A DNA stretch of 64,000 nt from Roseibium alexandrii DFL-11 (GCF_000158095.2 NZ_CM011002.1:5183703-5247702); one strand, 5' to 3'; shown: positions 20,955-30,925, counted from the stretch's first letter. Made by a program: numbers and translations. Notes: a model not told the origin generated them from the letters alone.

Positions 20955-23018
20955 ATGGCAAACGCCAACAATGGACAGGCAAACTCCAGCGGCAGGGAAC
21001 CGCGCTGCGTGGCTTTGGTCGGACCCTTTGGCAGCGGTAAGACCAGCTTGCTGGAGGCGATCCTGGCGCGCACGAACAAGGTGGACCGGCAGGGTAAGGT
21101 GTCAGACGGAAACACCATTGGTGATGGTTCGGCTGAAGCCAGGGCTCATGGGATGAGCGTGGAGCTCAACTTCGCGGATGTGGAATACCTCGGCGACCGG
21201 TTCAATTTTATCGATTGTCCGGGATCAGTCGAGTTTTTGGGAGAAATGGACAGCGCCTTGTCCGGTGCGGATCTGGCTGTGGTTGTCGCCGAAGATGATG
21301 AGCGCAAGGTTCCAGCCTTGCAGCTGATCCTGAAAGCCCTTGAAGCCCGCGCCATTCCGCGGGTTTTGTTTTTGAACAAGATCGACAAGAGCACACGACG
21401 TGTTCGCGATGTTTTAAACTTGCTGCAACCGGCGTCAAGCGTCCCACTTGTTTTGCGCCAGATACCGATCTGGGAGGACGGTCAGGCCACAGGCTTCATC
21501 GATCTCGCCCTGGAACGGGCGCATGTTTATCATGAAAAGGAACCGAGCACCGAGATCGACATGTCGGATGAAGACCGGGCGCGCGAACATGAAGCCCGGT
21601 TCACGATGCTGGAGCATCTTGCCGATCACGATGATGACCTGATGGAAGCGCTGCTTGAGGACATTGCGCCGGACCGGGGTACAGTGTTCGCTGATCTCGT
21701 TGCGGAAATGCAGGACGGCCTGATTTGTCCGGTCTTCTTTGGCTCTGGAGAACATGGCAACGGCGTCACCCGCCTCTTGAAAGCCCTACGCCATGAGGTG
21801 CCTTCGGTTGACCGCCTCAAGGCGCGCCTTCTTGATGCCGCGCCCGAAAGCGCAATCCAAGTGATCAAGACGCTTCACACACAACATGGCGGCAAAGTCT
21901 CTGTGGCGCGCGTGTTGAGTGGCGCTCTGGCGGACAATGACAGCCTTTATGTGAACGGAACCACGGAAGCGAAGGTCTCGGGGCTGTTTTCCCTGTTTGG
22001 ACAGCAATTGAACAAGATCTCCAAAGCGTCTGAGGGGGATCTCGTCGGCCTGGGGCGTTTGGAAGACGTTCAAACCGGTGATGTACTGAGCCTTCAGGGC
22101 AGCAAACTCCCAGCTCTGGACACTGCGGATACCAGGCGGCCGGTCCTGGCGACGGCGATTGAAGCCGGGCAGCGCAAGGATGAGGTTCGCTTGTCAGCTG
22201 CCCTTTCCAAGCTTGCCGAAGAAGACGGCTCCCTGACAGTGGCGCAGAACCAGATAACGGCTGAAACCTTGTTATGCGGGCAGGGTGAAATGCATTTGCG
22301 CGTCGCTCAGGAGCGTTTGTCTGGAAAATACGGGCTGGATGTCGCCGTGCATGCGCCGCATGTGCCTTATTCGGAAACGATCCGTGGTAGCGCGACGGCT
22401 CGCGGGCGTCACAAGAAGCAGTCCGGGGGTCACGGGCAGTTTGGTGACGTGGTTCTCGAGATTTCGCCACTGCCAAGAGGGGAAGGCATCCAGTTCACCG
22501 ACCGTATCACCGGGGGCGTGGTGCCCAAGCAATACATCGCATCGGTGAAGGAAGGTGTTCTGGAAGCTTTGGGGCAAGGGCCGCTCGGGTTTCCTGTAGT
22601 CGACCTTTCGGTGTGTCTCATCGACGGGTCGTATCACTCGGTCGACAGTTCCGATCAGGCCTTCAAGATGGCAGGTATCCTGGCGATCCGGGAAGGCCTG
22701 TCCGAGTGCAAGCCGATCCTGCTGGAGCCAATACACAAGGTGGTCGTCACGTGTCCAAGTGATGCGACCGCCAGGATCAATGCCATTGTTTCGGCCCGGC
22801 GCGGACAGTTGCTTGGATTTGACGCCCGTCCCGGCTGGAGCGGATGGGATGAAGTTCAGGCGCTGATGCCAGAAGCTGAAATCGGTGACTTGATCGTTGA
22901 TCTCCGGTCCGCGACGGCGGGAGTTGCCAGCTACACGGCAGAGTTCGATCATATGGCGGAGCTGTCGGGCAAAGCAGCTGACCAGGCGCTCCAGCGTTCG
23001 GGAAAACAGGCGGCGTAG
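20955..23018 (+). CDS. Elongation factor G-like protein (divergent paralogue)
   Basis: 687 residues with the full EF-G plan: GTP-binding domain (P-loop GPFGSGKT 23-30, NKID 141-144), then domains II to V. It is not the housekeeping FusA: the switch II motif, DTPGH in EF-G, is DCPGS here (87-91), so the catalytic His is a Ser, and the switch I RGITI motif is missing (region 62-75 reads RAHGMSVELN). This paralogue group is widespread in alphaproteobacteria and is annotated 'elongation factor G-like'; its role is unsettled. GGGAGG upstream supports the start. Slow or absent GTP hydrolysis is an inference. Confidence 0.88.
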   Translation: MANANNGQANSSGREPRCVALVGPFGSGKTSLLEAILARTNKVDRQGKVSDGNTIGDGSAEARAHGMSVELNFADVEYLGDRFNFIDCPGSVEFLGEMDSALSGADLAVVVAEDDERKVPALQLILKALEARAIPRVLFLNKIDKSTRRVRDVLNLLQPASSVPLVLRQIPIWEDGQATGFIDLALERAHVYHEKEPSTEIDMSDEDRAREHEARFTMLEHLADHDDDLMEALLEDIAPDRGTVFADLVAEMQDGLICPVFFGSGEHGNGVTRLLKALRHEVPSVDRLKARLLDAAPESAIQVIKTLHTQHGGKVSVARVLSGALADNDSLYVNGTTEAKVSGLFSLFGQQLNKISKASEGDLVGLGRLEDVQTGDVLSLQGSKLPALDTADTRRPVLATAIEAGQRKDEVRLSAALSKLAEEDGSLTVAQNQITAETLLCGQGEMHLRVAQERLSGKYGLDVAVHAPHVPYSETIRGSATARGRHKKQSGGHGQFGDVVLEISPLPRGEGIQFTDRITGGVVPKQYIASVKEGVLEALGQGPLGFPVVDLSVCLIDGSYHSVDSSDQAFKMAGILAIREGLSECKPILLEPIHKVVVTCPSDATARINAIVSARRGQLLGFDARPGWSGWDEVQALMPEAEIGDLIVDLRSATAGVASYTAEFDHMAELSGKAADQALQRSGKQAA

Positions 23019-23117
23019 AGAGCCGCGCAAGTGCAAAGTGTTGATCTGTCTCATTTGATTGTGTCTCCGTTCCCTTACTCTCAATATGGGAAGAGGCGCT
23101 GCCAAAGGAGGTGTTCA

Positions 23118-23486
23118 ATGCTTGCGATCGAAAAACAGGAAGAGGACCGCGTCTTTGTTCATTTGTGCGGTCCTCTCAATGCTGACTTGATGCATGCCGG
23201 TTTGGAGGATCTCATCGAAGCCGCAGAAGATCTGACCAACGGCACGATGCTCTATGTCATTGATGATTTCGAATGGCCAACCGCAGGCGCGTTGGCTGTC
23301 GAATTCAAGATGATGCCGGACCTTCTGAAGCTTCTGGGTAAATTCCGAAAGTGCGCTGTCCTGTGTGATGCGGGTTGGATTCGCAAGGTCGCGGAAATCG
23401 AAGGGATGCTGATCCCGGGTCTGGAGATCAAAAGCTTCGTTTCAAAAGACCGGGAGGCTGCTGAAAACTGGCTAACACGAGCCTGA
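23118..23486 (+). CDS. SpoIIAA-like (STAS-fold) protein
   Basis: 122 residues starting MLAIEKQEEDRVFVHLCGPL; AAAGGAGG six bases before the ATG is near-perfect and rules out the longer frame. The layout (N-terminal strand, then YVIDDFEWPTAGALAVEFKM, then a helix and FVSKDREAAENWL at the end) matches the SpoIIAA-like family, a STAS-related fold of soluble proteins with unknown, possibly lipid- or regulatory-binding roles. It lies 100 bases behind the EF-G-like gene in the same direction. Confidence 0.8.
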   Translation: MLAIEKQEEDRVFVHLCGPLNADLMHAGLEDLIEAAEDLTNGTMLYVIDDFEWPTAGALAVEFKMMPDLLKLLGKFRKCAVLCDAGWIRKVAEIEGMLIPGLEIKSFVSKDREAAENWLTRA

Positions 23487-23567
23487 CACTTGGCATCGGT
23501 CACTCGGGCGTTATTTGCGTTTGAACACACAATCCGGTCTTTCTACGTCCAGATTGGGAGTTTGACG

Positions 23568-24530
23568 ATGAATATCTTGACCAAACGCAGTTGGGAATTG
23601 CCCGAGCGCGAAGCGACCCCAGAGCATGTCTTCTTGAACAGACGCCAGATCCTGGCGGGGCTTGCAGGGGGAGGTGCCTTGCTCGGAAGTGGACTTGGGA
23701 TGAGGCCGGCCTTTGCGGAGGCAGACCCGAGCGCTGGGCTCTACCCGGTTCCACGCAATTCTACATTTACATTGGACCGGCCGGTGACCGATGAAGACGT
23801 GGCGTCGAAGTATAACAATTTCTATGAGTTTGGCTCACACAAGCAGATCTGGCCGGCAGCTCAGAACCTTGAGATCCGTCCATGGACTGTGATGCTGGAC
23901 GGCCTCATCGACAATTCTCAGACGATTGATATCGACGCTCTTCTTGCTAAGATGCCTCTGGAGGAGCGCCTTTACCGACATCGGTGTGTTGAAGCTTGGT
24001 CCATGGCTGTGCCTTGGTCTGGCTTTCCGCTCGCCGAGTTGGTCAAACTGGCGGGACCGCAAACAGGTGCCAAATACCTTCGTTTCGAAACATTCCTCAA
24101 TCCGGAAGTTGCCAGCGGTCAGAAACAGTCCTGGTATCCGTGGCCTTATGTTGAAGGTCTGACACTTGCGGAGGCCACCAATGAGCTGGCGTTCATGGCG
24201 ACCGGGATCTATGGAAAACCGCTTGCCAAGCAGTTCGGAGCGCCGATCAGGCTCGTAACCCCCTGGAAATACGGGTTTAAGTGTATCAAGTCCGTGGTTC
24301 GGATCTCATTCACCGACAAGCGTCCGGTGAGCTTCTGGGAAGAAATCCAGCCGAAGGAATACGGTTTTTGGGCGAATGTGAACCCGTCGGTTCCACATCG
24401 GCGCTGGCCACAGGCAACCGAGAAACTGCTGGGAACGGATCAACGCCGAAACACACTGCTCTACAACGGCTACGAGGAGCAAGTCGCGGGTCTTTATAAA
24501 GACATGAGTGGCGAGCTTTTGTTTATGTAA
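23568..24530 (+). CDS. msrP: Periplasmic protein-methionine-sulfoxide reductase, catalytic subunit
   Basis: 320 residues. MsrP (YedY) is a molybdopterin enzyme that repairs oxidised methionines in periplasmic proteins. The N-terminus has a Tat signal (NRRQILAGLAGGGALL, RR at 25-26) with cleavage after AFA about residue 50. The Mo-ligand cysteine is C140 in HRCVEAWSMAVPW. Length fits the family. GGGAG before the ATG at 23568 sets the start. Its usual partner, the haem membrane protein MsrQ, is not next to it, so electrons would have to come from an unlinked MsrQ or another donor. Confidence 0.93.
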   Translation: MNILTKRSWELPEREATPEHVFLNRRQILAGLAGGGALLGSGLGMRPAFAEADPSAGLYPVPRNSTFTLDRPVTDEDVASKYNNFYEFGSHKQIWPAAQNLEIRPWTVMLDGLIDNSQTIDIDALLAKMPLEERLYRHRCVEAWSMAVPWSGFPLAELVKLAGPQTGAKYLRFETFLNPEVASGQKQSWYPWPYVEGLTLAEATNELAFMATGIYGKPLAKQFGAPIRLVTPWKYGFKCIKSVVRISFTDKRPVSFWEEIQPKEYGFWANVNPSVPHRRWPQATEKLLGTDQRRNTLLYNGYEEQVAGLYKDMSGELLFM

Positions 24531-24554
24531 AAAGGCGCTGCATCTGCTGTTTTT

Positions 24555-24585
24555 GCATCGAGACTATTAGCAATAGTCTCGATGC
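24555..24585. repeat. Perfect 14-bp inverted repeat (3-base loop)
   Basis: GCATCGAGACTATT, loop AGC, then its exact complement. It lies 25 bases after msrP. No T-run follows on either strand, so it is not a textbook terminator, but it could end or protect the msrP transcript, or be a regulatory hairpin for the next gene. Confidence 0.75.
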
Positions 24586-24687
24586 AAGTATGTATTACTG
24601 TATATTGAAGTTGTTAGCATTTTTGAACTAGGCTGATCATCGTCGCTTTTTCTCCAAGTGTGCTTTTGTGCGCTCAGAAAGGCTTAG

Positions 24688-27366
24688 ATGGTCGTCGATT
24701 GGATCGCAAATATTGGCGCTCTTTCGCTAGGCGCCCTGGCGTTCTATTTTTTTGCGCGCCGCGATATCTTGCACGCGCGCCGGTCGGTAAGCGCGGCATT
24801 CCTTGGCGCGTTGTTTGGCCTCCTGTCCGTTCTGGTTGTGATGATGCCTGTCCATTTTGGCGATGGTGCCACGTTCGACACGCGTGCCGCGCCGGCGATT
24901 CTGAGTGGGTACTTCCTTGGGCCTTTCGGGGGGATAATCACGGCGACCATCGCTGGCGCTGCGCGTTATTGGGTCGGTGGCCCATTTGCGATTGGCGGCA
25001 GCCTCAGCCCGTTTTTTTATGCGGCTTACGGTGCCATTGTCGGGGCCTGCTGTCGTCATCGTGATCTCGGCCCGGGTCCCTTGCGGCTTTTGTCCATTGC
25101 GGTCGTCGGCACGCTTTTCGTCCTACCGTGTTTCTTTATCGATCAAGGCGTTGAAGTGGGGCTCCAGATCCTCGAAAACGCATGGTACTTGTTGCTTGTT
25201 GGAAACGTGGTCGGTGTAGTTATTCTTGGCCTGATGATCAGCGAGGCCAAGAAATTCTCCGTTGAGCACAAGGCTCTCAAGTCGACTCTCTTTTTAACCG
25301 ATCTCGCCCGTTCATCTGCCGGAATTGCCGTGTGGCGTTTCGATATGGCTGCCAATCGTCTCACCTGGGACGATGCCATGTTCCGGTTGTTTGATGTTGA
25401 TCCAGGGTCTTTCAACGGCGAATTCAACGATTGGGAGCGGACGGTTCATCCGGATGACATCGACGCAGCCCGTCGGCAATTCCTGGAGGCATATGAGAAG
25501 AAATCCGGGTTCGCCACCGATTTTCGCATCGTTCGCCGGGATGGCAGCATTCACTGGTTGGCCGCTCATTGTAGTTTTCTGGAGGACGACGATGGCAATG
25601 TAACGGAAGCCGTCGGGGTGAATTGGGATATCACAGACAGCAAGGAAATGGCTGACAGCCTTTTCGAGAGAGAAAAGGAAGCACGCCTTCGCTCAGAAGA
25701 GCTGGAGGTCACCTTGGCATCGGTCGTACAGGGCGTCAGTGCGTTTGATAAGGATGGCAGGTTGCATTTTTGCAATGACCGAGCCGGGGAGTTTACGGGG
25801 CTTCCGCCGGAAATGCTGGTGCCGGGAACGTCCTACCACGCCTACAACCAGTATCGGCAAGGCGCTTTTGTGACCGGGTTTCCAGGAGAAGCCACTAAAG
25901 CCGTTTCTGAGAGTGTTCAGCCTACTTCACACATACGCTCGTTGATCCACCTGTCCAACGGCCGGATTCTGTCTTTTTCCGCAGCTCCAATGCCGGATGG
26001 CGGGTGGGTGGAGACGTATGAAGATGTCACCGAAAAGGTTGTGGCAGATGAGCGTGTTAAAAAGGCCGCTGAAACGGATAACCTGACCGAACTGGCCAAT
26101 CGATTGTCTTTCCGGGAGACTTTGGACCACGTCGTAGACATTGCCGGGGATGCCGATGAGGTGGCGTCATCCTTGTTGTTGATCGACCTGAATGATTTCA
26201 AGGCGGTGAACGACAGTCATGGCCACGTGGTTGGTGACCGTTTGCTGCAACATGTCGCGAATACGCTGAAAGCTGTTAGCGAAGGTGGCGATCTTGCTGC
26301 CCGTTTGGGCGGCGATGAGTTTGCGCTTGTGCTCAAGCCGCGCACGGAAGAGGACATCCGCGAGATTGCTAACGGTCTGTGTGCTGTTTTCGATCTGCCC
26401 GTTAATCTCGACGGACTCATGGTTCAGAGCGGGCTTAGCGTTGGAGTGGCTATCATCTCGGCGGATGGTACCGGTTCTGAAGAAACACTCTCACGCGCCG
26501 ATTTGGCACTCTACAAGGCCAAACAGGAGAAAAGATCCGCATATCGTGTGTTCGACGCTGATATCGCAAAAGAAGATGCGGAGAGGAAGCGAACGAAGAA
26601 CGCACTGATCCGCGTGGTGGAAAACCAGGGACTTGATGTTTTCTGCCAGCCGATCCTGAACCTGGAAACACATCGGGTTGATCACTTCGAGGCGTTGGTT
26701 CGTTGGCATCAGGGGGAGGAGAGTTATGTGCCCCCGTCCAATTTCATACCGCTGGCTGAAGAGATTGGCCTGATCGCGAAGGTTGGTGATTTTGTTCTGT
26801 CTGAAGTGCTGCGCTCGCTGGCAACCTGGCCGAACGATTACCGCGCCTGCGTAAACGTCTCGGTTCTACAGCTTGGCGATGGTCGATTTGTCGAACGAGT
26901 CCTTAATGGGCTCAAAGAGGCAGGAATTTCTCCGCATCGCCTGGAACTGGAGCTGACCGAGAGTGTCTTGATGTCCGCAGGCTCAGCCGCTCATGAGGAT
27001 CTCAGAAAATTGCGAGATGCTGGTCTAAACCTGGCCTTGGACGATTTCGGCATCGGCTTCTCGTCATTTGGCTATCTGCAGGAACTGCCATTCAACAAGC
27101 TCAAAATTGACCGCAGGTTCGTTTCGGAAGTTGAAAAAGACGAGGGCAGTGCAGCGATCTTGAGAACGATTGCGGCGCTTGCTGACAATCTGGATATGAA
27201 GTCGACGGCCGAAGGCGTCGAAACGGCTCAGCAGTTGAGCGTGGTGACAGCTTGCGGATGCCACTACGGGCAGGGCTACTTCATCGGTCAGCCAATCCCG
27301 CTTGAGGATGTGCAACAGGCGTATTTCGAGATCCCTAAGGTTGCCAAGGCTGCGCTTAACGCTTGA
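24688..27366 (+). CDS. 5TM receptor-PAS-GGDEF-EAL cyclic di-GMP enzyme
   Basis: 892 residues in the inner membrane. Residues 1-190 form a LytS/YhcK-type five-to-six helix receptor domain (with SGYFLGPFGGIITATIAGAARYWVGG). Two PAS-like regions follow (about 210-320 and 340-450). The diguanylate cyclase motif GGDEF is intact at 541-545; the inhibitory RxxD site upstream is changed to EGGD, so product feedback may be lost. The phosphodiesterase domain has EAL (668-670), CVNVS, LELTES, DDFGIGFSS, KIDRRF and an EGVET/GQG end, so it looks catalytic. Both activities are therefore possible; the sign of the net effect cannot be read from sequence. Ligand of the receptor unknown. Confidence 0.93.
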   Translation: MVVDWIANIGALSLGALAFYFFARRDILHARRSVSAAFLGALFGLLSVLVVMMPVHFGDGATFDTRAAPAILSGYFLGPFGGIITATIAGAARYWVGGPFAIGGSLSPFFYAAYGAIVGACCRHRDLGPGPLRLLSIAVVGTLFVLPCFFIDQGVEVGLQILENAWYLLLVGNVVGVVILGLMISEAKKFSVEHKALKSTLFLTDLARSSAGIAVWRFDMAANRLTWDDAMFRLFDVDPGSFNGEFNDWERTVHPDDIDAARRQFLEAYEKKSGFATDFRIVRRDGSIHWLAAHCSFLEDDDGNVTEAVGVNWDITDSKEMADSLFEREKEARLRSEELEVTLASVVQGVSAFDKDGRLHFCNDRAGEFTGLPPEMLVPGTSYHAYNQYRQGAFVTGFPGEATKAVSESVQPTSHIRSLIHLSNGRILSFSAAPMPDGGWVETYEDVTEKVVADERVKKAAETDNLTELANRLSFRETLDHVVDIAGDADEVASSLLLIDLNDFKAVNDSHGHVVGDRLLQHVANTLKAVSEGGDLAARLGGDEFALVLKPRTEEDIREIANGLCAVFDLPVNLDGLMVQSGLSVGVAIISADGTGSEETLSRADLALYKAKQEKRSAYRVFDADIAKEDAERKRTKNALIRVVENQGLDVFCQPILNLETHRVDHFEALVRWHQGEESYVPPSNFIPLAEEIGLIAKVGDFVLSEVLRSLATWPNDYRACVNVSVLQLGDGRFVERVLNGLKEAGISPHRLELELTESVLMSAGSAAHEDLRKLRDAGLNLALDDFGIGFSSFGYLQELPFNKLKIDRRFVSEVEKDEGSAAILRTIAALADNLDMKSTAEGVETAQQLSVVTACGCHYGQGYFIGQPIPLEDVQQAYFEIPKVAKAALNA

Positions 27367-27382
27367 GTGCGTTCATGTAGGC

Positions 27383-27520
27383 AAAAAAAAGCCGGGTCTC
27401 AAAAGACCCGGCAGTTTGAATTGATTCACTGTAACCAGTGGAATCACCTTCCAGAGGGGAACAGCTGGTCGAGGCATCACTGGGAGGAGGACGTGATGCC
27501 TGTGTGACCAACAGTGATGC
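27383..27520 (-). ncRNA. alpha-r14 / suhB-type trans-acting small RNA with anti-Shine-Dalgarno loop
   Basis: Read on the minus strand, about 138 bases fold into successive hairpins. One has stem GGCATCAC / GTGATGCC (27493-27500 with 27473-27480) and displays CCTCCTCCC in its loop. A second small hairpin (CCAG/CTGG, about 27451-27470) shows a pyrimidine-rich TTCCCCT loop. A third has an interrupted stem with loop GTTA (about 27423-27447). Last comes an intrinsic terminator, GCCGGGTCT / AGACCCGGC (27391-27412), ending in eight T. Unpaired CCUCCUCCC motifs are the hallmark of the alpha-r14 family of Rhizobiales (NfeR1/Smr14C2; Rfam suhB), which base-pair with ribosome binding sites. A -10-like CATATA with a CTTGTT 18 bases upstream sits just before 27520, so the 5' end is an estimate. 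No Rfam search could be run. Confidence 0.75.
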
Positions 27521-27864
27521 TTATATGCAGTGCACAAGCTGCTTAAACAAGAGGCAGTCGCGCAGATCTGCTATGCAAATTGCGCAGGGCTTTGCCCGTC
27601 GTCCAATTTCTCAATTTTCTGAGTAGGTTACGGACTCAGCGTCCCACTAGATGGGCGCGCAGGAGCGTTTGGGCCGCCGTTGTCTTGGTATGAATATGAA
27701 TTCGGCTGCTTTCAATAAAACTTGGTTCGTAATCGTGATGCTCATCACAACGGCAGCGCTGAGAGAGATGTTCGGCGCAACAAACACTTCTGAAACGACA
27801 CACATCTGGTCGTCGTTCCTTGTGATTCCAAGGTCGACCGATGGCTTTGGCTCCCAGTTGTGCT

Positions 27865-28761
27865 TCAATACACCCAGTTCTGAGCGTTCTTCAAAAGGAA
27901 CTCCCGGAATGCTGTAACCCGCGCAGTGTTCTTGAGCTCTGAGGGATAGACGAAATAGGTATCGAAGGACGGCACCTTGTCTTCCTGGTCTTCAAGCACG
28001 GGAACCAAGTTCCGGCCATTGTCGATAATGTAGTCTGGCAACATCGCGATGCCGGCGCCAGTCTGGACCGCCCGCTTGATCGCAATGATGTTGTTGACCT
28101 GGAGCACCGACTGCCGCGGTTTGCCGTCCACGCGGCCTGCCGTCACAAGCCAGTTCATGGAGCGCAGATAGGCAGGAGCCTGCTCGCCAAACGTGATGAT
28201 ACGATGATCATCAATATCCTCGATCGAGGACGGGGAGCCAAAGCGCTGGATGTATTCAGGTGACGCAAACACGTGAAAGTGCACGGTGAAGAGTTTGCGT
28301 TGAATGAGATCCGGCTGTGTCGGTTGGCGCAACCGGATCGCAACATCGGCTTCGCGCATGCTGAGATCGAGCTCGTCGTTGTCGAATATCAGCTGCAGTT
28401 CAACATCCGGATAAAGATCCGTGAAGCTTCTTATCCTTGATGCCAGCCAGGTCGACCCCAAGCCAACCGTGGTCGTGACTTTCAAAACGCCAGAAGGCTT
28501 GTCCTTGCTGTCCTTGAGCCTGGATTGCACAGCCTCCAGCTTCATCAGGACATCACCGGCAGTGCGATAGAGAAGTTCACCCTGTTCCGTCAGCAGAAGG
28601 CCGCGGGCATGCCGGTGGAACAGGGGAACCCCCAAATCATGCTCAAGCGCACTGACCTGGCGGCTCACTGCGGATTGGCTCATATGAAGCGTATCGCCCG
28701 CATGGGTAAAGCTGCCTGCTTGCGCGGCAGCGTGGAAGATACGCAATTTGTCCCAATCCAT
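27865..28761 (-). CDS. LysR-type regulator, LsrB/VtlR-like
   Basis: 298 residues starting MDWDKLRIFHAAAQAGSFTHAG; the longer open frame upstream overlaps trxB and is not used. The winged HTH (about 1-60, LHMSQSAVSRQVSALEHDLG) and a substrate-binding effector domain are clear. It lies 34 bases downstream of trxB in the same direction, the same place as lsrB of Sinorhizobium meliloti and its Brucella relative VtlR, which control oxidative-stress and envelope genes and small RNAs. Unlike the reported redox-sensing LsrB, this protein contains no cysteine at all. Orthology is inferred from position and likeness, not alignment. Confidence 0.85.
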   Translation of the reverse strand: MDWDKLRIFHAAAQAGSFTHAGDTLHMSQSAVSRQVSALEHDLGVPLFHRHARGLLLTEQGELLYRTAGDVLMKLEAVQSRLKDSKDKPSGVLKVTTTVGLGSTWLASRIRSFTDLYPDVELQLIFDNDELDLSMREADVAIRLRQPTQPDLIQRKLFTVHFHVFASPEYIQRFGSPSSIEDIDDHRIITFGEQAPAYLRSMNWLVTAGRVDGKPRQSVLQVNNIIAIKRAVQTGAGIAMLPDYIIDNGRNLVPVLEDQEDKVPSFDTYFVYPSELKNTARVTAFREFLLKNAQNWVY

Positions 28762-28795
28762 GGCAATCCCCAATCCGTCCAGCCGGGAAACTGCG

Positions 28796-29806
<1,011 letters not shown>

Positions 29807-29811
29807 CTATG

Positions 29812-30813
29812 TCAGCCACCTTGCGATATTTGACCGGTTTGGTGAAGCGCTCTGTAGTCTGCCAGAATACGTTCTGCGATCACAGGTGTTGCGTCAATCG
29901 GATCGTAGGTAGTGGTTTTAAGTGGTCCTGGGAAGGGGTGAACACATCCCATATCTTCCAAAGTCCCCAAAAACCGGGTGATCTTTGCGTGACCACCACT
30001 TGGATGAAAGACGTGGATGGGTTTGCCCGTGGCTGCGGCCTCGCCAATCATGTTGGTCGAATCTGCTGTGGCAATGATGGCGTCGGACTTTGCCAGAAAA
30101 TGACCGTACGGATTGTTGCCGGTGCCGTCCCAGAAGAAATGGCCGCCATTGCGAACAAGGCTCTTGATCCCGTCGACAAGCAACTCGGGTGTCCGCCGCG
30201 AAGCTGTGATCAGAAAATGTGTCCCGTCCTGTTCCGCGGTCTCCCGCAGTCCGTCCAGAAACCGGGTTTGATCATTTTCCGTGAAGGTGTGGTGCCGGCT
30301 GTTGCCGCCGACAAGTACAGCCACTCTCGGCTGAGGGAGATCATCGATCTGCGGTACAAGTTCTGCCTTTAGCTCAGCAAGACGCGCTGCAGAAAACTTG
30401 TGGGGAGAGGTCGGTGTGACCAGGACATTTTCGCCGCGCAGCGGATCGTGCTCGGGAACCCAAATGAGATCAGCAGCATCAGTGCCGGATCTCGGGTCTT
30501 TCAGGAACACCGTGAAGGTTTTCCCCTTGGATGCCTTTTTGAGGCGGCGTAGGTAGGCCGCAGCACGGCGGCCGGAGGCCACTGCAATATCAGGGAACGG
30601 TGGCGCGATCGGGCTCCCGGGTTGGTCTTCCCGGTCGGCCGGCGGAAACGGGCCAAACGGCATCCACCAGGAATAGGGCGGTTTGGGAGAAACGGTCCGC
30701 ATTTCGTGGGGTAGGTTGAGGGTATCGGCGACGCCGACGCATTGCGCGACGTCGCCCGCCTTACCATCCGTCAAAATCCAAAGGGAACGGGGCGATGCCG
30801 TTGCGTTCAACAT
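29812..30813 (-). CDS. ELM1 / DUF1022 family protein (mitochondrial-fission ELM1-like)
   Basis: 333 residues starting MLNATASPRSLWILTDGKAGD. ILTDGKAGDVAQCVGVADTL, the middle VAVLVGGNSRHHTF and the C-terminal ADSTNMIGEAAATGKPIHVFHP are typical of the ELM1-like family, which has a glycosyltransferase GT-B-like fold. The name comes from a plant mitochondrial fission factor; in alphaproteobacteria the role is unknown and a nucleotide-sugar-dependent transferase is a reasonable guess. It is divergent from the Lrp gene, with a dyad between them. A longer TTG start at 30879 is less likely. Confidence 0.88.
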   Translation of the reverse strand: MLNATASPRSLWILTDGKAGDVAQCVGVADTLNLPHEMRTVSPKPPYSWWMPFGPFPPADREDQPGSPIAPPFPDIAVASGRRAAAYLRRLKKASKGKTFTVFLKDPRSGTDAADLIWVPEHDPLRGENVLVTPTSPHKFSAARLAELKAELVPQIDDLPQPRVAVLVGGNSRHHTFTENDQTRFLDGLRETAEQDGTHFLITASRRTPELLVDGIKSLVRNGGHFFWDGTGNNPYGHFLAKSDAIIATADSTNMIGEAAATGKPIHVFHPSGGHAKITRFLGTLEDMGCVHPFPGPLKTTTYDPIDATPVIAERILADYRALHQTGQISQGG

Positions 30814-30872
30814 AAACTGCGGGATTTCCCTGTCGGAATCTTTCAAGATTGTGCGCAAATTTGTTATAGTCT

Positions 30873-30925
30873 TGCACAAACGCGCAAAAAGTCATAACTC
30901 GGCACCGTAGAAACACGTTTGTGCA
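30873..30925. promoter_or_regulatory. Dyad in the ELM1-like / Lrp divergent promoter
   Basis: Perfect 10-bp inverted repeat TGCACAAACG (30873-30882) and CGTTTGTGCA (30916-30925), 33 bases apart, in the 199-base gap between the divergent starts. A candidate binding site, for example for the neighbouring Lrp-type regulator, which commonly binds and bends its own promoter. Inference only. Confidence 0.5.

Noticed and set aside
27391..27412. Hairpin considered as terminator of the GGDEF-EAL gene
   Set aside because: The T-run is on the minus-strand side only, so it ends the small RNA; read-through termination for the plus strand would be weak.
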